A DNA stretch of 64,000 bases, from NCBI RefSeq assembly GCF_007997015.1, contig NZ_VOSM01000002.1, positions 310,001 through 374,000 on the forward strand, read 5' to 3'. Below the pieces are notes generated by a model. That model was given only the letters and a program-made list of their open reading frames with translations, made no database searches and had not been told where the DNA came from. A program made the position numbers and the translations under genes. Source of the DNA: Lujinxingia vulgaris. GTDB taxonomy: Bacteria > Myxococcota_A > Bradymonadia > Bradymonadales > Bradymonadaceae. Below are positions 46,630 to 55,618 of this stretch, in pieces (within the stretch, counting starts at the first letter, position 1; each line of letters starts with the position of its first letter).

Positions 46630-47370
46630 ATGAAGATGATGCTGAGCGTGTTGAGTGTACTGATCCTGAGCGTCGGAGCGGTGGGGTGCGCCGATGATCC
46701 GGTGGATCCGACGCCCCTGGATGCGGGCTGCGGAGAGGCCTGTGAGGACGGTGGGGATGTGACAGAGGAGGGCGGAGATGTGACAGAGGAAGGCGATACG
46801 GGCCGAGATCCCGGGGTTGGCGGGGAGGGCGACGCTGACCTTGATGCGAGCGACGCGTCGGGGGGAGGGGATGCCGATGCTGAGGATGCCGGGGATGCGT
46901 CAGGTGGGGATGTTGATGCGGAGGAGGATGCGAGTGATGCGCCGGAGGATGATGCCGGGAGTGATGATGCTGGAGGTGACCCGAATGCCGGGCGGCCGGT
47001 GGGCCAATGCAACGTGACCGCGGACTGCCCCGAGGGCGGGCCGGGCGGGCCTTCGTGCACGCGCACAGCCCCCGGGGGGATCTGCGCGGGATGTGGTGAG
47101 TTTGAAGGATGCGGGGGGGACTACGACTGTGTCTCTGGGTCGTGTGTTGCGTCCTGCTCAGAGGATGTGGAGTGCCCGCCGGGGATGCGTTGCGCTGGTG
47201 GAAGTTGCGTGATTCAGCGCTGCGAGGGGGGCATGTGCCCGGACCCGATGTTTGGTTGCAGCGAGTCCGGGTTCTGCGCTCGTCGGACCTGTGATGATCC
47301 GGGGGACTGCCCGTCGCGGACGACCTGCGAGGACGGGTTTTGCATTGAAGATCGTCAGCTGACGCTCTGA
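46630..47370 (+). CDS. Cys-rich lipoprotein with acidic linker
   Basis: 246 residues; GAGGAG before the ATG. Lipoprotein signal LSVLILSVGAVGC. A linker of about 90 residues is made of Asp, Gly, Glu and Ala (DVTEEGGDVTEEGD, DADLDASDASGGGDADAED). The C-terminal 120 residues contain about 18 Cys in a Dickkopf/EGF-like spacing: QCNVTADCPEGGPG, CAGCGEFEGCGGDYDC, CSEDVECPPGMRCAGGSC, CDDPGDCPSRTTCEDGFC. This resembles Cys-rich repeats seen in many myxobacterial lipoproteins. They are thought to mediate binding; nothing specific can be said here. Confidence 0.82.
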   Translation: MKMMLSVLSVLILSVGAVGCADDPVDPTPLDAGCGEACEDGGDVTEEGGDVTEEGDTGRDPGVGGEGDADLDASDASGGGDADAEDAGDASGGDVDAEEDASDAPEDDAGSDDAGGDPNAGRPVGQCNVTADCPEGGPGGPSCTRTAPGGICAGCGEFEGCGGDYDCVSGSCVASCSEDVECPPGMRCAGGSCVIQRCEGGMCPDPMFGCSESGFCARRTCDDPGDCPSRTTCEDGFCIEDRQLTL

Positions 47371-47415
47371 GCGATTTGCCTGAGTGAGCGCCGGTTGCGT
47401 GGTGCGGGGGGGCGT

Positions 47416-48033
47416 TCAGGCTTTCTGGCCAAAATGCACGTCGTTGGCTTCCAGGTAGGCTTCTTCCTCGGGAGTGGAGGTGCGGCCAAGCAGGGCGTTG
47501 CGGTGGGGGAAGCGGCCGAACTGCGCGATGATGTCGCGGTGTTGCACGGCGTAGTCCAAAAATCCCTGGAAGAGCTCGACCTGACCGTCGGGCGCCTGGT
47601 GGGTGAGGTTTTCCATGAGGGTGACGCAGCGCTCCTGAAGCTCCAGGGACTCGGCGTGCTCAAGGGGGAGGTAGAAGAAGGCGCGCGCGATGGGGGAGAG
47701 GGCGGTGTCGTGACCGATCTCAAGGGCGTCGAGCGCGTACTTAAGTGCCAGGTGGTCGGCGGAGAATGCTTCGCCGGTGCCGCGGTAGATGTTGCGGGTG
47801 AACTGGTCCAGGAGCAGCACAAGCGCCAGGCGGCTCGGGGCGTTCTCCAGCCAGCCTTGCAGGCCACCGTCTCGAGCGTCTTCGACGAGCGCGCCGAAGC
47901 GCTCCGTGATCTCGCGGTCGACCGCCGGGCCCCCGGCGAACCAGATGCGGTACTGCTCCTGGGGGAAGATGCCGTCTTCGAGGGCGGAGGTCGTGCCAAA
48001 CCAGTACTCAAGTACGTCTTGATACGAAGTCAT
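47416..48033 (-). CDS. DUF924 family protein
   Basis: 205 residues. Begins MTSYQDVLEYWFG and contains LVLLLDQFTRNIYRGTGEAF, IARAFFYLPLEHAESLELQE, and FGRFPHRNALLGRTSTPEEE, all hallmarks of DUF924. The fold is TPR-like helical; the biochemical role is unknown. AAAGG precedes the ATG. It is convergent with the Cys-rich lipoprotein gene and divergent from the methyltransferase-like lipoprotein gene. Confidence 0.93.
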   Translation of the reverse strand: MTSYQDVLEYWFGTTSALEDGIFPQEQYRIWFAGGPAVDREITERFGALVEDARDGGLQGWLENAPSRLALVLLLDQFTRNIYRGTGEAFSADHLALKYALDALEIGHDTALSPIARAFFYLPLEHAESLELQERCVTLMENLTHQAPDGQVELFQGFLDYAVQHRDIIAQFGRFPHRNALLGRTSTPEEEAYLEANDVHFGQKA

Positions 48034-48161
48034 CGCTTGCCTTTAAATCACGGGTGTTAAACGTCTGGGCGGAGTTTGTGCCGGAGCCGCTGGCGATGCT
48101 AGAAAGAGGTGGCTGCGGCCCAGGATTTTGTAGACGTTACGTACCCGATAAGGAGTGACAA

Positions 48162-49088
48162 GTGAACGTGAAGACGCGATGGATGTTGGTGGCGTTGGTG
48201 GTTGGTCTTACGGCGTGTTCCTCGAATGAGCCGAAGAGCGATGAGATGCCGGTCGAAGAAGAAGTAGCCGCCGAAGCCGCGGCGATGGAGGCCGAGGAAG
48301 AGGCCGATCCGGAGACGGCGCCTTCGATGTCGGTGGAAGCCAGGCTGGAGGCGGCTGCCAATGGCGCGCATCGCTCCGAGGCGAATAGGGCCCGTAATGA
48401 GGCGCGTCATCCGGTGGAGACGCTGACGTTCTTCGGTCTGAGCGACGATATGACCGTGGTGGAGCTTTCGCCTGGACGGGGCTGGTACACCGAGGTGCTG
48501 GCACCGGTGCTGGCGGAGAACGGCAAGCTCGTGGCCGGCAACCTGATGGTGGATCCTGAGGATCCGGAGAGCTATTACAGCAAGGCGTCTGTGGCGTACG
48601 AGGCCTGGGTTGGCGAGAACACCGACACCCTGGGAGAGGTCGAGGTCGGAACGTTTGCGCCTCCGACGATGGTGGAGATCGGAGACGCGGAGAGCGCCGA
48701 CATGGTCGTGACCTTCCGCAACATGCACGGCTGGTACAACAACGACATTCTGGATGCGGCGCTTGAGGCCGTGCACGAGACGCTCAAGCCGGGCGGGATC
48801 TTCGGCGTGGTGCAGCATCGTGCGGCCGAGGGCAGCGATCCGGCGGTGACGGCTCCCAAGGGCTATTTGCCCCAGGACTTTGTGATCGCGACGGTGGAGG
48901 CCGCGGGCTTTGAGCTTGTGGAGAGCTCGGAGATCAACGCCAATCCCAACGACACCCGTGATTACGAAGACGGTGTGTGGGCGCTTCCGCCTTCTCTGCG
49001 TGGTGGGGAAGAGACCGCCGAGCAGTTCAAGGCGATTGGTGAGAGCGACCGTATGACGCTGAAGTTCGTGAAGGTCGACGCCGAATAA
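48162..49088 (+). CDS. Methyltransferase-like lipoprotein (COG4798-type)
   Basis: 308 residues from a GTG with AAGGAG 6 bases upstream. A lipoprotein signal (LVALVVGLTAC) and an acidic linker precede a domain resembling SAM-dependent methyltransferases: LTFFGLSDDMTVVELSPG, a degenerate motif I that lacks the GxGxG loop (VVELSPGRGWYTEVLAPV), VVTFRNMHGWYNND, and PGGIFGVVQHRA. This matches a family of predicted methyltransferases with signal peptides. Export would place it where SAM is not available, so it may be inactive or use another ligand. Two hairpins follow the gene. Confidence 0.85.
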   Translation: MNVKTRWMLVALVVGLTACSSNEPKSDEMPVEEEVAAEAAAMEAEEEADPETAPSMSVEARLEAAANGAHRSEANRARNEARHPVETLTFFGLSDDMTVVELSPGRGWYTEVLAPVLAENGKLVAGNLMVDPEDPESYYSKASVAYEAWVGENTDTLGEVEVGTFAPPTMVEIGDAESADMVVTFRNMHGWYNNDILDAALEAVHETLKPGGIFGVVQHRAAEGSDPAVTAPKGYLPQDFVIATVEAAGFELVESSEINANPNDTRDYEDGVWALPPSLRGGEETAEQFKAIGESDRMTLKFVKVDAE

Positions 49089-49099
49089 GGTTGATGCAA

Positions 49100-49130
49100 A
49101 TGCGCCCTCGACCGCAGGTCGGGGGCGCAT
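49100..49130 (+). terminator. Hairpin after the methyltransferase-like gene
   Basis: A 14-bp stem (with one T-G pair) starting ATGCGCCC and ending GGGCGCAT around a three-base loop, without a clean T-run. Confidence 0.55.
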
Positions 49131-49160
49131 TGTGCGCGTCAGGTTATCCTAAGACGTCAG

Positions 49161-49200
49161 AAGAGCCCGCGTCCCCGGAGAGGGGAGGCGGGCTCTTTTT
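49161..49200 (+). terminator. Rho-independent terminator
   Basis: AAGAGCCCGC pairs with GCGGGCTCTT, with a CCCC/GGGG inner stem, and is followed by T residues to 49200. It can end the plus-strand gene and perhaps also the minus-strand O-methyltransferase. Confidence 0.8.
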
Positions 49201-49225
49201 GTATCGGGGCCGGGAGTGCGAGCGC

Positions 49226-49894
49226 TCAGGCGCTGCGCTTGCGGCAGAGGGCCATGCCGTCGCCGATGGGCACCACGCTTAAGTCGATGCGCTCGTCGCT
49301 GTGGAGCTTTTCGTTGAGCGCGCGGATGGCGCCGGTATCGGGGTCGTGCACTGATGAATCGGCGACCTTGCCACCCCAGAGCACATTATCGACAGCGATG
49401 AGCCCTCCGGGGCGGACCAGTTTGAGGGAGGCCTCGTAGTAGTGATCGAGGGGTTCTTTGTCGGCGTCGATAAAGATGAAGTCGAAGGTGTTTTGAGCGT
49501 CACGTTTGAGCAGATACTCGAGGGTGTTTTTTGCGGGCTCAACGTGGAGCTCGATGCGCTTCATCAGGCCGGCTTCTTCCCAGCAATGGCGTGCCTGGGA
49601 GGCCCATTTTTCGTTAACTTCGCAGGCGACAAGGCAGCCGTCTTCGGGAAGGGCGCTGGCCAGCCAGAGAGCGCTGTAGCCGGTGAAGCTGCCGATCTCC
49701 AGGGCGCGGCGCGCGCCCATGACCTGGAGGAGCATATGCAGAAACTGGCCCTGTTCCGGGGCGATCTGCATGCTGCCCATGGGCAACTCGGAGGTGTCGT
49801 GGCGGCAGCGTTTAAAGCGACTGGGCTCGCGCACCGAGAAGTGGCGCAGGTAGGAGAGAATGTTGTCGTCGAGGAAGATCGTAGACGTGCTCAT
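49226..49894 (-). CDS. Class I SAM-dependent O-methyltransferase
   Basis: 222 residues, usual length. Motifs of the catechol/caffeoyl-CoA O-methyltransferase family: GQFLHMLLQVMGARRALEIG leading to motif I EIGSFTGYSALWLA, CEVNEKWASQARHCWEEAG, FDFIFIDADKEPLDHYYEA with the metal-binding Asp, and GGLIAVDNVLWGGKVAD. It needs a divalent metal and methylates a catechol-like or CoA-linked substrate. GGGAG precedes the ATG. It follows the gene ending at 49989 by 95 bases on the same strand. Confidence 0.92.
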   Translation of the reverse strand: MSTSTIFLDDNILSYLRHFSVREPSRFKRCRHDTSELPMGSMQIAPEQGQFLHMLLQVMGARRALEIGSFTGYSALWLASALPEDGCLVACEVNEKWASQARHCWEEAGLMKRIELHVEPAKNTLEYLLKRDAQNTFDFIFIDADKEPLDHYYEASLKLVRPGGLIAVDNVLWGGKVADSSVHDPDTGAIRALNEKLHSDERIDLSVVPIGDGMALCRKRSA

Positions 49895-49988
49895 GGGTCG
49901 ACTCCCGGGGTGAAGTGATGACGATGCAACATCACAAAAGGTTCACACCGAGAGAGGTCGGGGCAAGCCCGAGGGGCCAATGAGCAGG

Positions 49989-50978
49989 TCAGCGCGAGCG
50001 TGCGGCGTGGACGAGGGTGTGGCCGGTGCGTTGATCGCGCTGGAAGACCAGGGTCAGCGCCAGATCGTTGGGGCCAGTGTAACGGCGTGTGTGGCCGGTC
50101 TCGGGGAGCTCGAAGAAGTCGGAGGCGCGGGCGATGGCGTCACCTTCGTCGGCCAGCGACCAGCCCCGGGAGGGGAGCGCCTGGTCGTAGAAATGAATGA
50201 GTGTGTCGGCAGAGGCCGGGGAGGCGAAGGTCAGGTCGACCTGGTGGGCGCCGGGGTTCTCGTCGGCGAAGCGGGTCAGTCGGGTGCAGCCGGGACAGGC
50301 GGGCACGAGCTCGTCGAAGGCCTGGTGGTCGGCGGAGTTTCCGGGGACCATGCGGCTGTAATCGAAGGCTTCATCGCTCCAGGAGGCGACGATTTCGGTG
50401 TGGCGGCGCTCCGGGTCGCGCGAGATCTCGATGTAGCGGTGCGCGCGAAAGAGCTCGTGGGGGTTGTCGGTGCCGAGGTAGTCGTCGCGCAGCGCTTCGG
50501 GGGAGTCCGCGCGGTTTTTGGTGAGGACGCCGGCCAGCGCGATATGGTTCTGAGAAATGGCGATGGGGCTGAGCCCGCCCTGCAAGGCGTTGAGCAGGCG
50601 CGCCTCTTCGTCGCCTGGCGAGAGTGAGGTGAAGGTTGTGTCGTTGAGGCCCTGTCGGACGAACTCTTCCTGGTATTCGAGGAGAAGTTCGGACGGGGTT
50701 TTCAGCGAGGTCGTCGTGGAGAAGAAGACGGTGTTGCCGTTGAGATCGTAGCGGCGAGGCTCGGGATGGCCGAGTTTTTCGAGGGCGGTGTTGAAGCGCT
50801 CGGTGTTGGTGCGCGCAAAGGGGCTCAGCCAGGCGGTATCCGCATGGGAGGAGGCGACCTCGCCATCGGGCGAAAAGACGCCCACGCCCCAGGCGATGGC
50901 AGCAACGCTGAGCGCGCAGCCGCTGATCTTGAGGGTGTTCCAGATCGTGCGATGGATGGAGCCGGGGGAAGTTGCCAT
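49989..50978 (-). CDS. Membrane-anchored protein of unknown function
   Basis: 329 residues; GAGG precedes the ATG. One N-terminal membrane helix (ISGCALSVAAIAWGVGVF, about 18-36) with the rest outside. The exported part has mixed alpha/beta content: RRYDLNGNTVFFSTTTS, ALAGVLTKNRADSPE, and DTLIHFYDQALPSRGWSLAD near the C-terminus. The last segment recalls a repeated domain seen in proteins that compute summed sums of displacement (Y-D-x-x-L-x-x-x-G-W), common in delta-proteobacterial genomes. A CPGC motif in the middle (PACPGCTRL) might bind metal or form a disulphide. Not a recognised family. Confidence 0.75.
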   Translation of the reverse strand: MATSPGSIHRTIWNTLKISGCALSVAAIAWGVGVFSPDGEVASSHADTAWLSPFARTNTERFNTALEKLGHPEPRRYDLNGNTVFFSTTTSLKTPSELLLEYQEEFVRQGLNDTTFTSLSPGDEEARLLNALQGGLSPIAISQNHIALAGVLTKNRADSPEALRDDYLGTDNPHELFRAHRYIEISRDPERRHTEIVASWSDEAFDYSRMVPGNSADHQAFDELVPACPGCTRLTRFADENPGAHQVDLTFASPASADTLIHFYDQALPSRGWSLADEGDAIARASDFFELPETGHTRRYTGPNDLALTLVFQRDQRTGHTLVHAARSR

Positions 50979-51093
50979 CTCGTCCTCGCCAGGTCGGTTG
51001 GTGGACCTTAAGATGTAGGAGAGTGTAGTTACAATGTTCGCCGCGCGCAATGGCGCGGCGTGTGTAAAAACGTTGCGATAAGGGAGGTTTGGG

Positions 51094-52110
51094 ATGCGAG
51101 CCTGGCGAATCGAAGGGGCGTTCGGGTTGGATCGGCTGCAGCTGCAGGAGGTGGAGGCTGAGCCGGTGCGGCGCGGGCAGGTGAGGCTGGCGATGCGGGC
51201 GGTCGGGCTCAATTTTCGGGACCTGATGATGGTGGAGGGGCACTACAACCCTCGCCAGCCCTTGCCCCTGACGCCCTGCTCGGACGGGGTTGGGGAGGTT
51301 GTGGAGGTTGGTGAGGGCGTCGATGCGCGTTGGCTCGGTCGGCGGGTCTCGCCGATCTTTGCGCAGGGGTGGAAGAGCGGGGAGCCGACCCGCGAGAAGT
51401 TGCGCACGACGCTGGGCGGGCCGCTGCAAGGGACGTTGCGCGAGGAGGTGGTCTGTGACCTGGCGAGCGTGGTGGAGGTGCCCGAGTATCTGAGTGATGC
51501 GGAGGCAGCGACGCTGGGGTGTGCCGGCGTCACGGCGTGGAACGCGGTGGTGGAGCAGGGGGGCGTGCGCGCCGGTGATGTGGTGCTCTGCCTGGGTACG
51601 GGAGGCGTTTCGGTGTTTGCGATGCAGTTTGCCCGGATGATGGGGGCCGAGGTGATCATGACATCGAGCAGCGACGCGAAGCTGGAGAAGGTGCGTGAGC
51701 TGGGTGCGACGAAGGTGCTCAACTACCGCGAGACGCCGGCGTGGGGGCGTGTGGTGCGGGAGATGACGGGGGGCCGGGGTGTTGATCTTGTGGTGGAGGT
51801 CGGCGGCGCGGGTACGCTGAAGGAGTCGGTGGATGCGGTGCGGGTGGGAGGCACCATTGCGCTCATCGGTGTGTTGGCCGGCGGGGTGCAGGAGGTCAAT
51901 GTGGTGCCGATCCTGATGCAGAACATCCGCGTGCAGGGGGTGATCGTGGGCGATGGCGAGATGTTTGAGCGCATGAACCGGGCGATGGCGCAGCATGAGC
52001 TGCGGCCGGTGATCGACCGTGTTGTGGGGTTTGAAGATGCGGTGGAGGCCTTTGAGGTGATGAAGCGGGGAGGGCACCTGGGCAAGATTTGCGTTGCGGT
52101 GGGCGGGTGA
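51094..52110 (+). CDS. Zinc-independent MDR alcohol dehydrogenase/quinone oxidoreductase-like
   Basis: 338 residues; GGGAGG before the ATG. The GroES-like part has LNFRDLMMVEGHYNPRQPLP, and the Rossmann fold VLCLGTGGVSVFAMQFARMM near residue 165. AGVTAWNAVVEQGGVRAGD is typical of medium-chain reductases of the quinone oxidoreductase/zeta-crystallin type. The zinc-binding Cys of classical alcohol dehydrogenases is not found, so zinc is probably absent. It would use NADPH to reduce an enone, quinone or aldehyde. It is convergent with the SLC13 gene by 25 bases. Confidence 0.88.
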   Translation: MRAWRIEGAFGLDRLQLQEVEAEPVRRGQVRLAMRAVGLNFRDLMMVEGHYNPRQPLPLTPCSDGVGEVVEVGEGVDARWLGRRVSPIFAQGWKSGEPTREKLRTTLGGPLQGTLREEVVCDLASVVEVPEYLSDAEAATLGCAGVTAWNAVVEQGGVRAGDVVLCLGTGGVSVFAMQFARMMGAEVIMTSSSDAKLEKVRELGATKVLNYRETPAWGRVVREMTGGRGVDLVVEVGGAGTLKESVDAVRVGGTIALIGVLAGGVQEVNVVPILMQNIRVQGVIVGDGEMFERMNRAMAQHELRPVIDRVVGFEDAVEAFEVMKRGGHLGKICVAVGG

Positions 52111-52135
52111 GGGAGGGTCGGGAGGAGGGGGGGAA

Positions 52136-53899
52136 TCAGAGCGGCCAGAACCAGGGGATGACGAATGCGGCGATGACCAGGAAGATCAGTGAGAGGGGGA
52201 CGCCGACGCGCACGAAGTCCATGTAGCGGTAGCCGCCGGCGCTGTAGACCATGACGTTGGTGTGGTAGCCGACCGGGGAGGCGAAGCTGGCCGAGGCGCC
52301 GAAGACGATCGCAAAGACGAAGGGGCGCGGATCGACGCCCAGGGTGATGGCGGCGCTGACGGCGACCGGGGTGATGAGGACGGCGGTGGCCTGGTTGGAG
52401 ATGATGGCTGTCATTGCCATCGTGATCAGAAAGAAGGTGGTGAGGATGACGCGGGGGCCGAGGTCGCCGACCAGGGCCAGGGTGGCGTTGGCGAGCATGG
52501 TCACGCCGCCGGTTTTTTCGAGGGCGATGCCCAGGGGGATGAGGCCGCCGAGGAGGAAGATGACCTGCCAGTCGATGGCCTCGTAGGCCTCCTCGATGGA
52601 GATGACGCCGATGAGCACCACGAGCACCGCCGCGGCGCTGGCCAGGGTTACGATGGGGGCGACACCGAAGGCGGCCAGGAGAATGACGGCCACCAGCGCG
52701 GCGATCACCGGGAGGGTGTAGGCGTGTTTGAACTCCCAGAGGCCGATCTCTGAGACGACGATGAAGTCGGGGCTGTCCTGGAGGATGGGGATTTGTCCGG
52801 GCATGGCCTGAATGAGCAGCACGTCGCCGCCCTGGATCGGGACGTCGAGGAGCTGGTCGACGACGGTGTCTGCGGAGCGACGCAGAGCAAGCACCCGCGC
52901 GGGGTGATACCTGGCGAAGCCCGACTCGCCGAGGCTTCGGCCGACGACGGCGGCGTCGGGGGCGATGACGACCTCGATGAGCTCCATGGGTGGGTGGTCG
53001 TCGGGTTCGGGTTGGGGATCGGCCAGCGAGGTTACGCCGACGGTGTCGAGAAGATCGCGCATGACGGTGGCGGGCGCGGAGATGCGCAGCACGTCGCCGG
53101 GTTTGAGCGCCTGGGTTTCGGGATCGTCGACGGGTTGATCGTCGCGCAGCATGGCCAGAAGGGTGGCTTCGGTGCCGCCTAAGATGATGCGCGGCGTTTT
53201 GCCGATGTCGGGGTAGTCGGCACTAAAGAGAAGTTCGGTGAGGTAGGGTTGGGTCTCGGAGTCGTCGCGGCGGTAGTCGGGGTTGTCGCGGTCGGGGAGG
53301 ATGGCACCGCCGACGGTGAGCATGTAGCCGGTGCCGGCGACAAGGAAGATCACCCCGACCAGGGTCATCTCGAACATGCCGATGGCGGGTTGATCGAGGT
53401 CGGTGAGTAGCCCACTGATGAGGATGTTGGTCGAGGTGCCGACGAGTGTGCAGGTTCCTCCGAAGATGGCGGCGAAGGAGAGGGGCATCATGATTTTGGA
53501 GGGGTTGATGCCGTTGGCGCGTGCGACGCCGAGGAGCACCGGGAGCATGATGGCGACGACGGCGACGTTGTTGATAAATGCGGACATGGCGGCCACGCCG
53601 AGCATCATGGCGGCGCTGGCCAGGCGTGGATCGTAGGCGTAGAGGCGTCCCAGGTGGATGGCGATATGTTTGAGGGAGCCTGTGCGGTGGAGGGCCCGGC
53701 TGAGTACGAACATCGCGGCGATGGTGACGGTGGCTTCGTTGCTGAAGCCGCTTAAGCCTTCGGCCGGAGTGAGGATGCCGGTGGGCAGCAGCGCGGCCAT
53801 GGTGAGCAGGGCGACAAGGTCCACGCGCATGCGCTCGGTGACGAAGAGCACCAGCGCGACCAGTGTTAATAAGAAGACGAAGCTCAGCTCAAAGCTCAT
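52136..53899 (-). CDS. SLC13/DASS family permease with two RCK-C domains
   Basis: 587 residues. About ten or more membrane helices: VFLLTLVALVLFVTERMRV, IVTLASAAAVLVVLIGVISI, and the conserved helix with SNQATAVLITPVAVSAAI. The family signature SNTxT-like segment appears (GTSTNILISGLLTD), and the typical ligand region FINNVAVVAIMLPV is seen. Between the two membrane blocks are two TrkA-C/RCK-C domains (about 200-380: PGDVLRISAPATVMRDLLD and GRSLGESGFARYHPARVLAL). Such proteins move anions such as dicarboxylates, sulfate or silicate with sodium; which one is unknown. The start has no obvious ribosome site. Confidence 0.9.
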   Translation of the reverse strand: MSFELSFVFLLTLVALVLFVTERMRVDLVALLTMAALLPTGILTPAEGLSGFSNEATVTIAAMFVLSRALHRTGSLKHIAIHLGRLYAYDPRLASAAMMLGVAAMSAFINNVAVVAIMLPVLLGVARANGINPSKIMMPLSFAAIFGGTCTLVGTSTNILISGLLTDLDQPAIGMFEMTLVGVIFLVAGTGYMLTVGGAILPDRDNPDYRRDDSETQPYLTELLFSADYPDIGKTPRIILGGTEATLLAMLRDDQPVDDPETQALKPGDVLRISAPATVMRDLLDTVGVTSLADPQPEPDDHPPMELIEVVIAPDAAVVGRSLGESGFARYHPARVLALRRSADTVVDQLLDVPIQGGDVLLIQAMPGQIPILQDSPDFIVVSEIGLWEFKHAYTLPVIAALVAVILLAAFGVAPIVTLASAAAVLVVLIGVISIEEAYEAIDWQVIFLLGGLIPLGIALEKTGGVTMLANATLALVGDLGPRVILTTFFLITMAMTAIISNQATAVLITPVAVSAAITLGVDPRPFVFAIVFGASASFASPVGYHTNVMVYSAGGYRYMDFVRVGVPLSLIFLVIAAFVIPWFWPL

Positions 53900-54072
53900 A
53901 AATTTCGCCGCGTACCGGAGAATGGGCCGCAGGGAGATTCCACCCTGATTGTGATTAAGAACGATGAAAAGGTGGGTGCCGTTGATGCGTTATCAAGGTG
54001 GGTTGTGAGGCGGGGCGGGGTGAGGCAGGTTGGGTGATGATGGTCGTTGATCGCGATGATGAGGAGGATGAG

Positions 54073-55323
54073 ATGGGGCGAGAGTTTGATGTGGTGGTGT
54101 TCGGGGCGACCGGGTTTACCGGGAGGCTTGTGGCGCGTTATCTGGCGCAAAACGCCGGCGAACGAAGCTGGGCGGTGGCCGGGCGCAATGAGGCGAAGTT
54201 GAGCGCGCTGGTCGATGAGCTCGGCGCGCTTGCCCCGGGCGCTGGCGAGCCGAAGGTTGTGGTGGCCGATGTCGGGGATGAGGGGAGTTTGAGGGCGATG
54301 GCCGCGCGCACGCGTGTGGTGTGCACGACGGTGGGACCTTACGCGCTCTACGGGGAGGCGGTGGTGCGGGCGTGTGTGGAGGAGGGGGCGGACTATTGCG
54401 ATTTGACCGGTGAGATGGACTGGGTGGCGGAGATGATCGAGGGCTATGAGGAGGCCGCCCGGAGCGCGGGGGTGCGGGTGGTGCATAGCTGCGGGTTTGA
54501 CTCGATTCCCAGCGATCTGGGGGTGTTGCTCTTGCAGAAGGAAGCCCAGAAGCGGTGGGGAGGGCCGGCAGAAGTGGCGAGGTTTTATCTGTGGGATGCC
54601 CGGGGAGGGTTTTCGGGAGGCACCGTGGCGAGCGCGGCGGAGACGGTGGAGCGGGCTGCGCGCGACGCGAAGGTGCGCGAGCGTCTGGCCGACCCCTATG
54701 CGCTCTACCCTGCGGGGGAGGCGCCGGGGCAGGACTCAGGGCCGCAGGATGGCGCGCGTTTTGATAAGGCGATCGGGGCGTGGACGGGGCCCTTTATGAT
54801 GGCGAGGGTCAACGAGAAGGTGGTCCGGCGCAGCAACGCGCTACGGGGCTTTGAGTACGGCCGGGGCTTTCGTTACGGGGAGGTCGTGAGGCTGGGACGT
54901 GGAGTGGGCGGGGCGGTGGGGGCGTGGTCGATGGCGCTGGGGCTGGGAGGGTTTGTGGCGGGGCTTGCCTTTGGTCCGACGCGGGCGTTGCTCAAGCGCT
55001 TTGTGCTGCCGGCGGCCGGGGAGGGGCCCTCGGAGAAGACGATGGAGGGAGGGAGTTTCTGTGTGAAGGTCTATGGTTGGAAGGATGAAGCGTCGAGGAA
55101 GGCGGGGGATGCGCCGGTGGTGGTGCGGGTGGAGGCCGATAAGGATCCGGGCTACGGGGCCACGGCGTTGATGCTGAGTGAGTCGGCGATGCTTCTTTCC
55201 GAGGGCGTGGAGGCCGCGGAGGAGGGGGCCGTGAAGGGAGGCGTGCTGACGACCGCGGCGGCGATGGGGGATGCGTTGATCGAACGTCTGCGGGGGGCGG
55301 GGATGGTGTTCGAGGTGGAGTGA
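54073..55323 (+). CDS. Saccharopine-dehydrogenase-like oxidoreductase (trans-acting enoyl reductase type)
   Basis: 416 residues, ATG with GAGGAGG upstream. Rossmann motif VVVFGATGFTGRLVARYLA, then RTRVVCTTVGPYALYGEAVV, DYCDLTGEMDWVAEMIEGYE, and VVHSCGFDSIPSDLGVLLLQ. These match saccharopine dehydrogenase-like reductases, which include mycobacterial trans-acting enoyl reductases that work on complex lipids. A hydrophobic segment near residue 290 (ALGLGGFVAGLAFGPTRAL) may attach to membrane lipids. It most likely reduces a lipid or polyketide intermediate using NADPH, but that is inference. It stands upstream of the TetR operon without joining it. Confidence 0.88.
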   Translation: MGREFDVVVFGATGFTGRLVARYLAQNAGERSWAVAGRNEAKLSALVDELGALAPGAGEPKVVVADVGDEGSLRAMAARTRVVCTTVGPYALYGEAVVRACVEEGADYCDLTGEMDWVAEMIEGYEEAARSAGVRVVHSCGFDSIPSDLGVLLLQKEAQKRWGGPAEVARFYLWDARGGFSGGTVASAAETVERAARDAKVRERLADPYALYPAGEAPGQDSGPQDGARFDKAIGAWTGPFMMARVNEKVVRRSNALRGFEYGRGFRYGEVVRLGRGVGGAVGAWSMALGLGGFVAGLAFGPTRALLKRFVLPAAGEGPSEKTMEGGSFCVKVYGWKDEASRKAGDAPVVVRVEADKDPGYGATALMLSESAMLLSEGVEAAEEGAVKGGVLTTAAAMGDALIERLRGAGMVFEVE

Positions 55324-55470
55324 GGGAGAAGGGGGGAAGGGGTGTGAATCAGGGAGGTGGTGAGCGCGCGAGGGCGTCGAGGTTGCCGTGATGTTCACGA
55401 CTTCCAGGGGGGGATTACGCCCGCGCTGGGGCGCTTTCCGGCGGTCGGGGCAAAGATGGAAGCGGGGATG

Positions 55471-55498
55471 TTGACTGATTTTTATCTCGACTTACTAT
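55471..55498 (+). promoter_or_regulatory. Sigma-70-like promoter of the TetR operon
   Basis: TTGACT and TACTAT are 16 bases apart. The start point would be near 55505, inside the operator array that follows, which fits repression. Confidence 0.6.
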
Positions 55499-55501
55499 GT
55501 G

Positions 55502-55545
55502 TAGACCGGCTGGTCTAACCATGTGGTCTGAACGGGTGGTCTGAA
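55502..55545. promoter_or_regulatory. Operator array: inverted repeat plus GGTCT direct repeats
   Basis: TAGACC-GGCT-GGTCTA (55502-55517) is a perfect inverted repeat, followed by two TGGTCTGAA copies (55524-55532 and 55537-55545). The GGTCT cores at 55512, 55525 and 55538 repeat every 13 bases. Placed directly after the -10 box, it is a probable site for the TetR protein encoded next. Confidence 0.6.
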
Positions 55546-55618
55546 TCTTTGAACCATTTACGACACGAAGCGAGGGACCTGTTGAGCAGGTCCCTCATAC
55601 GCGGCAAACGAGGCGACG

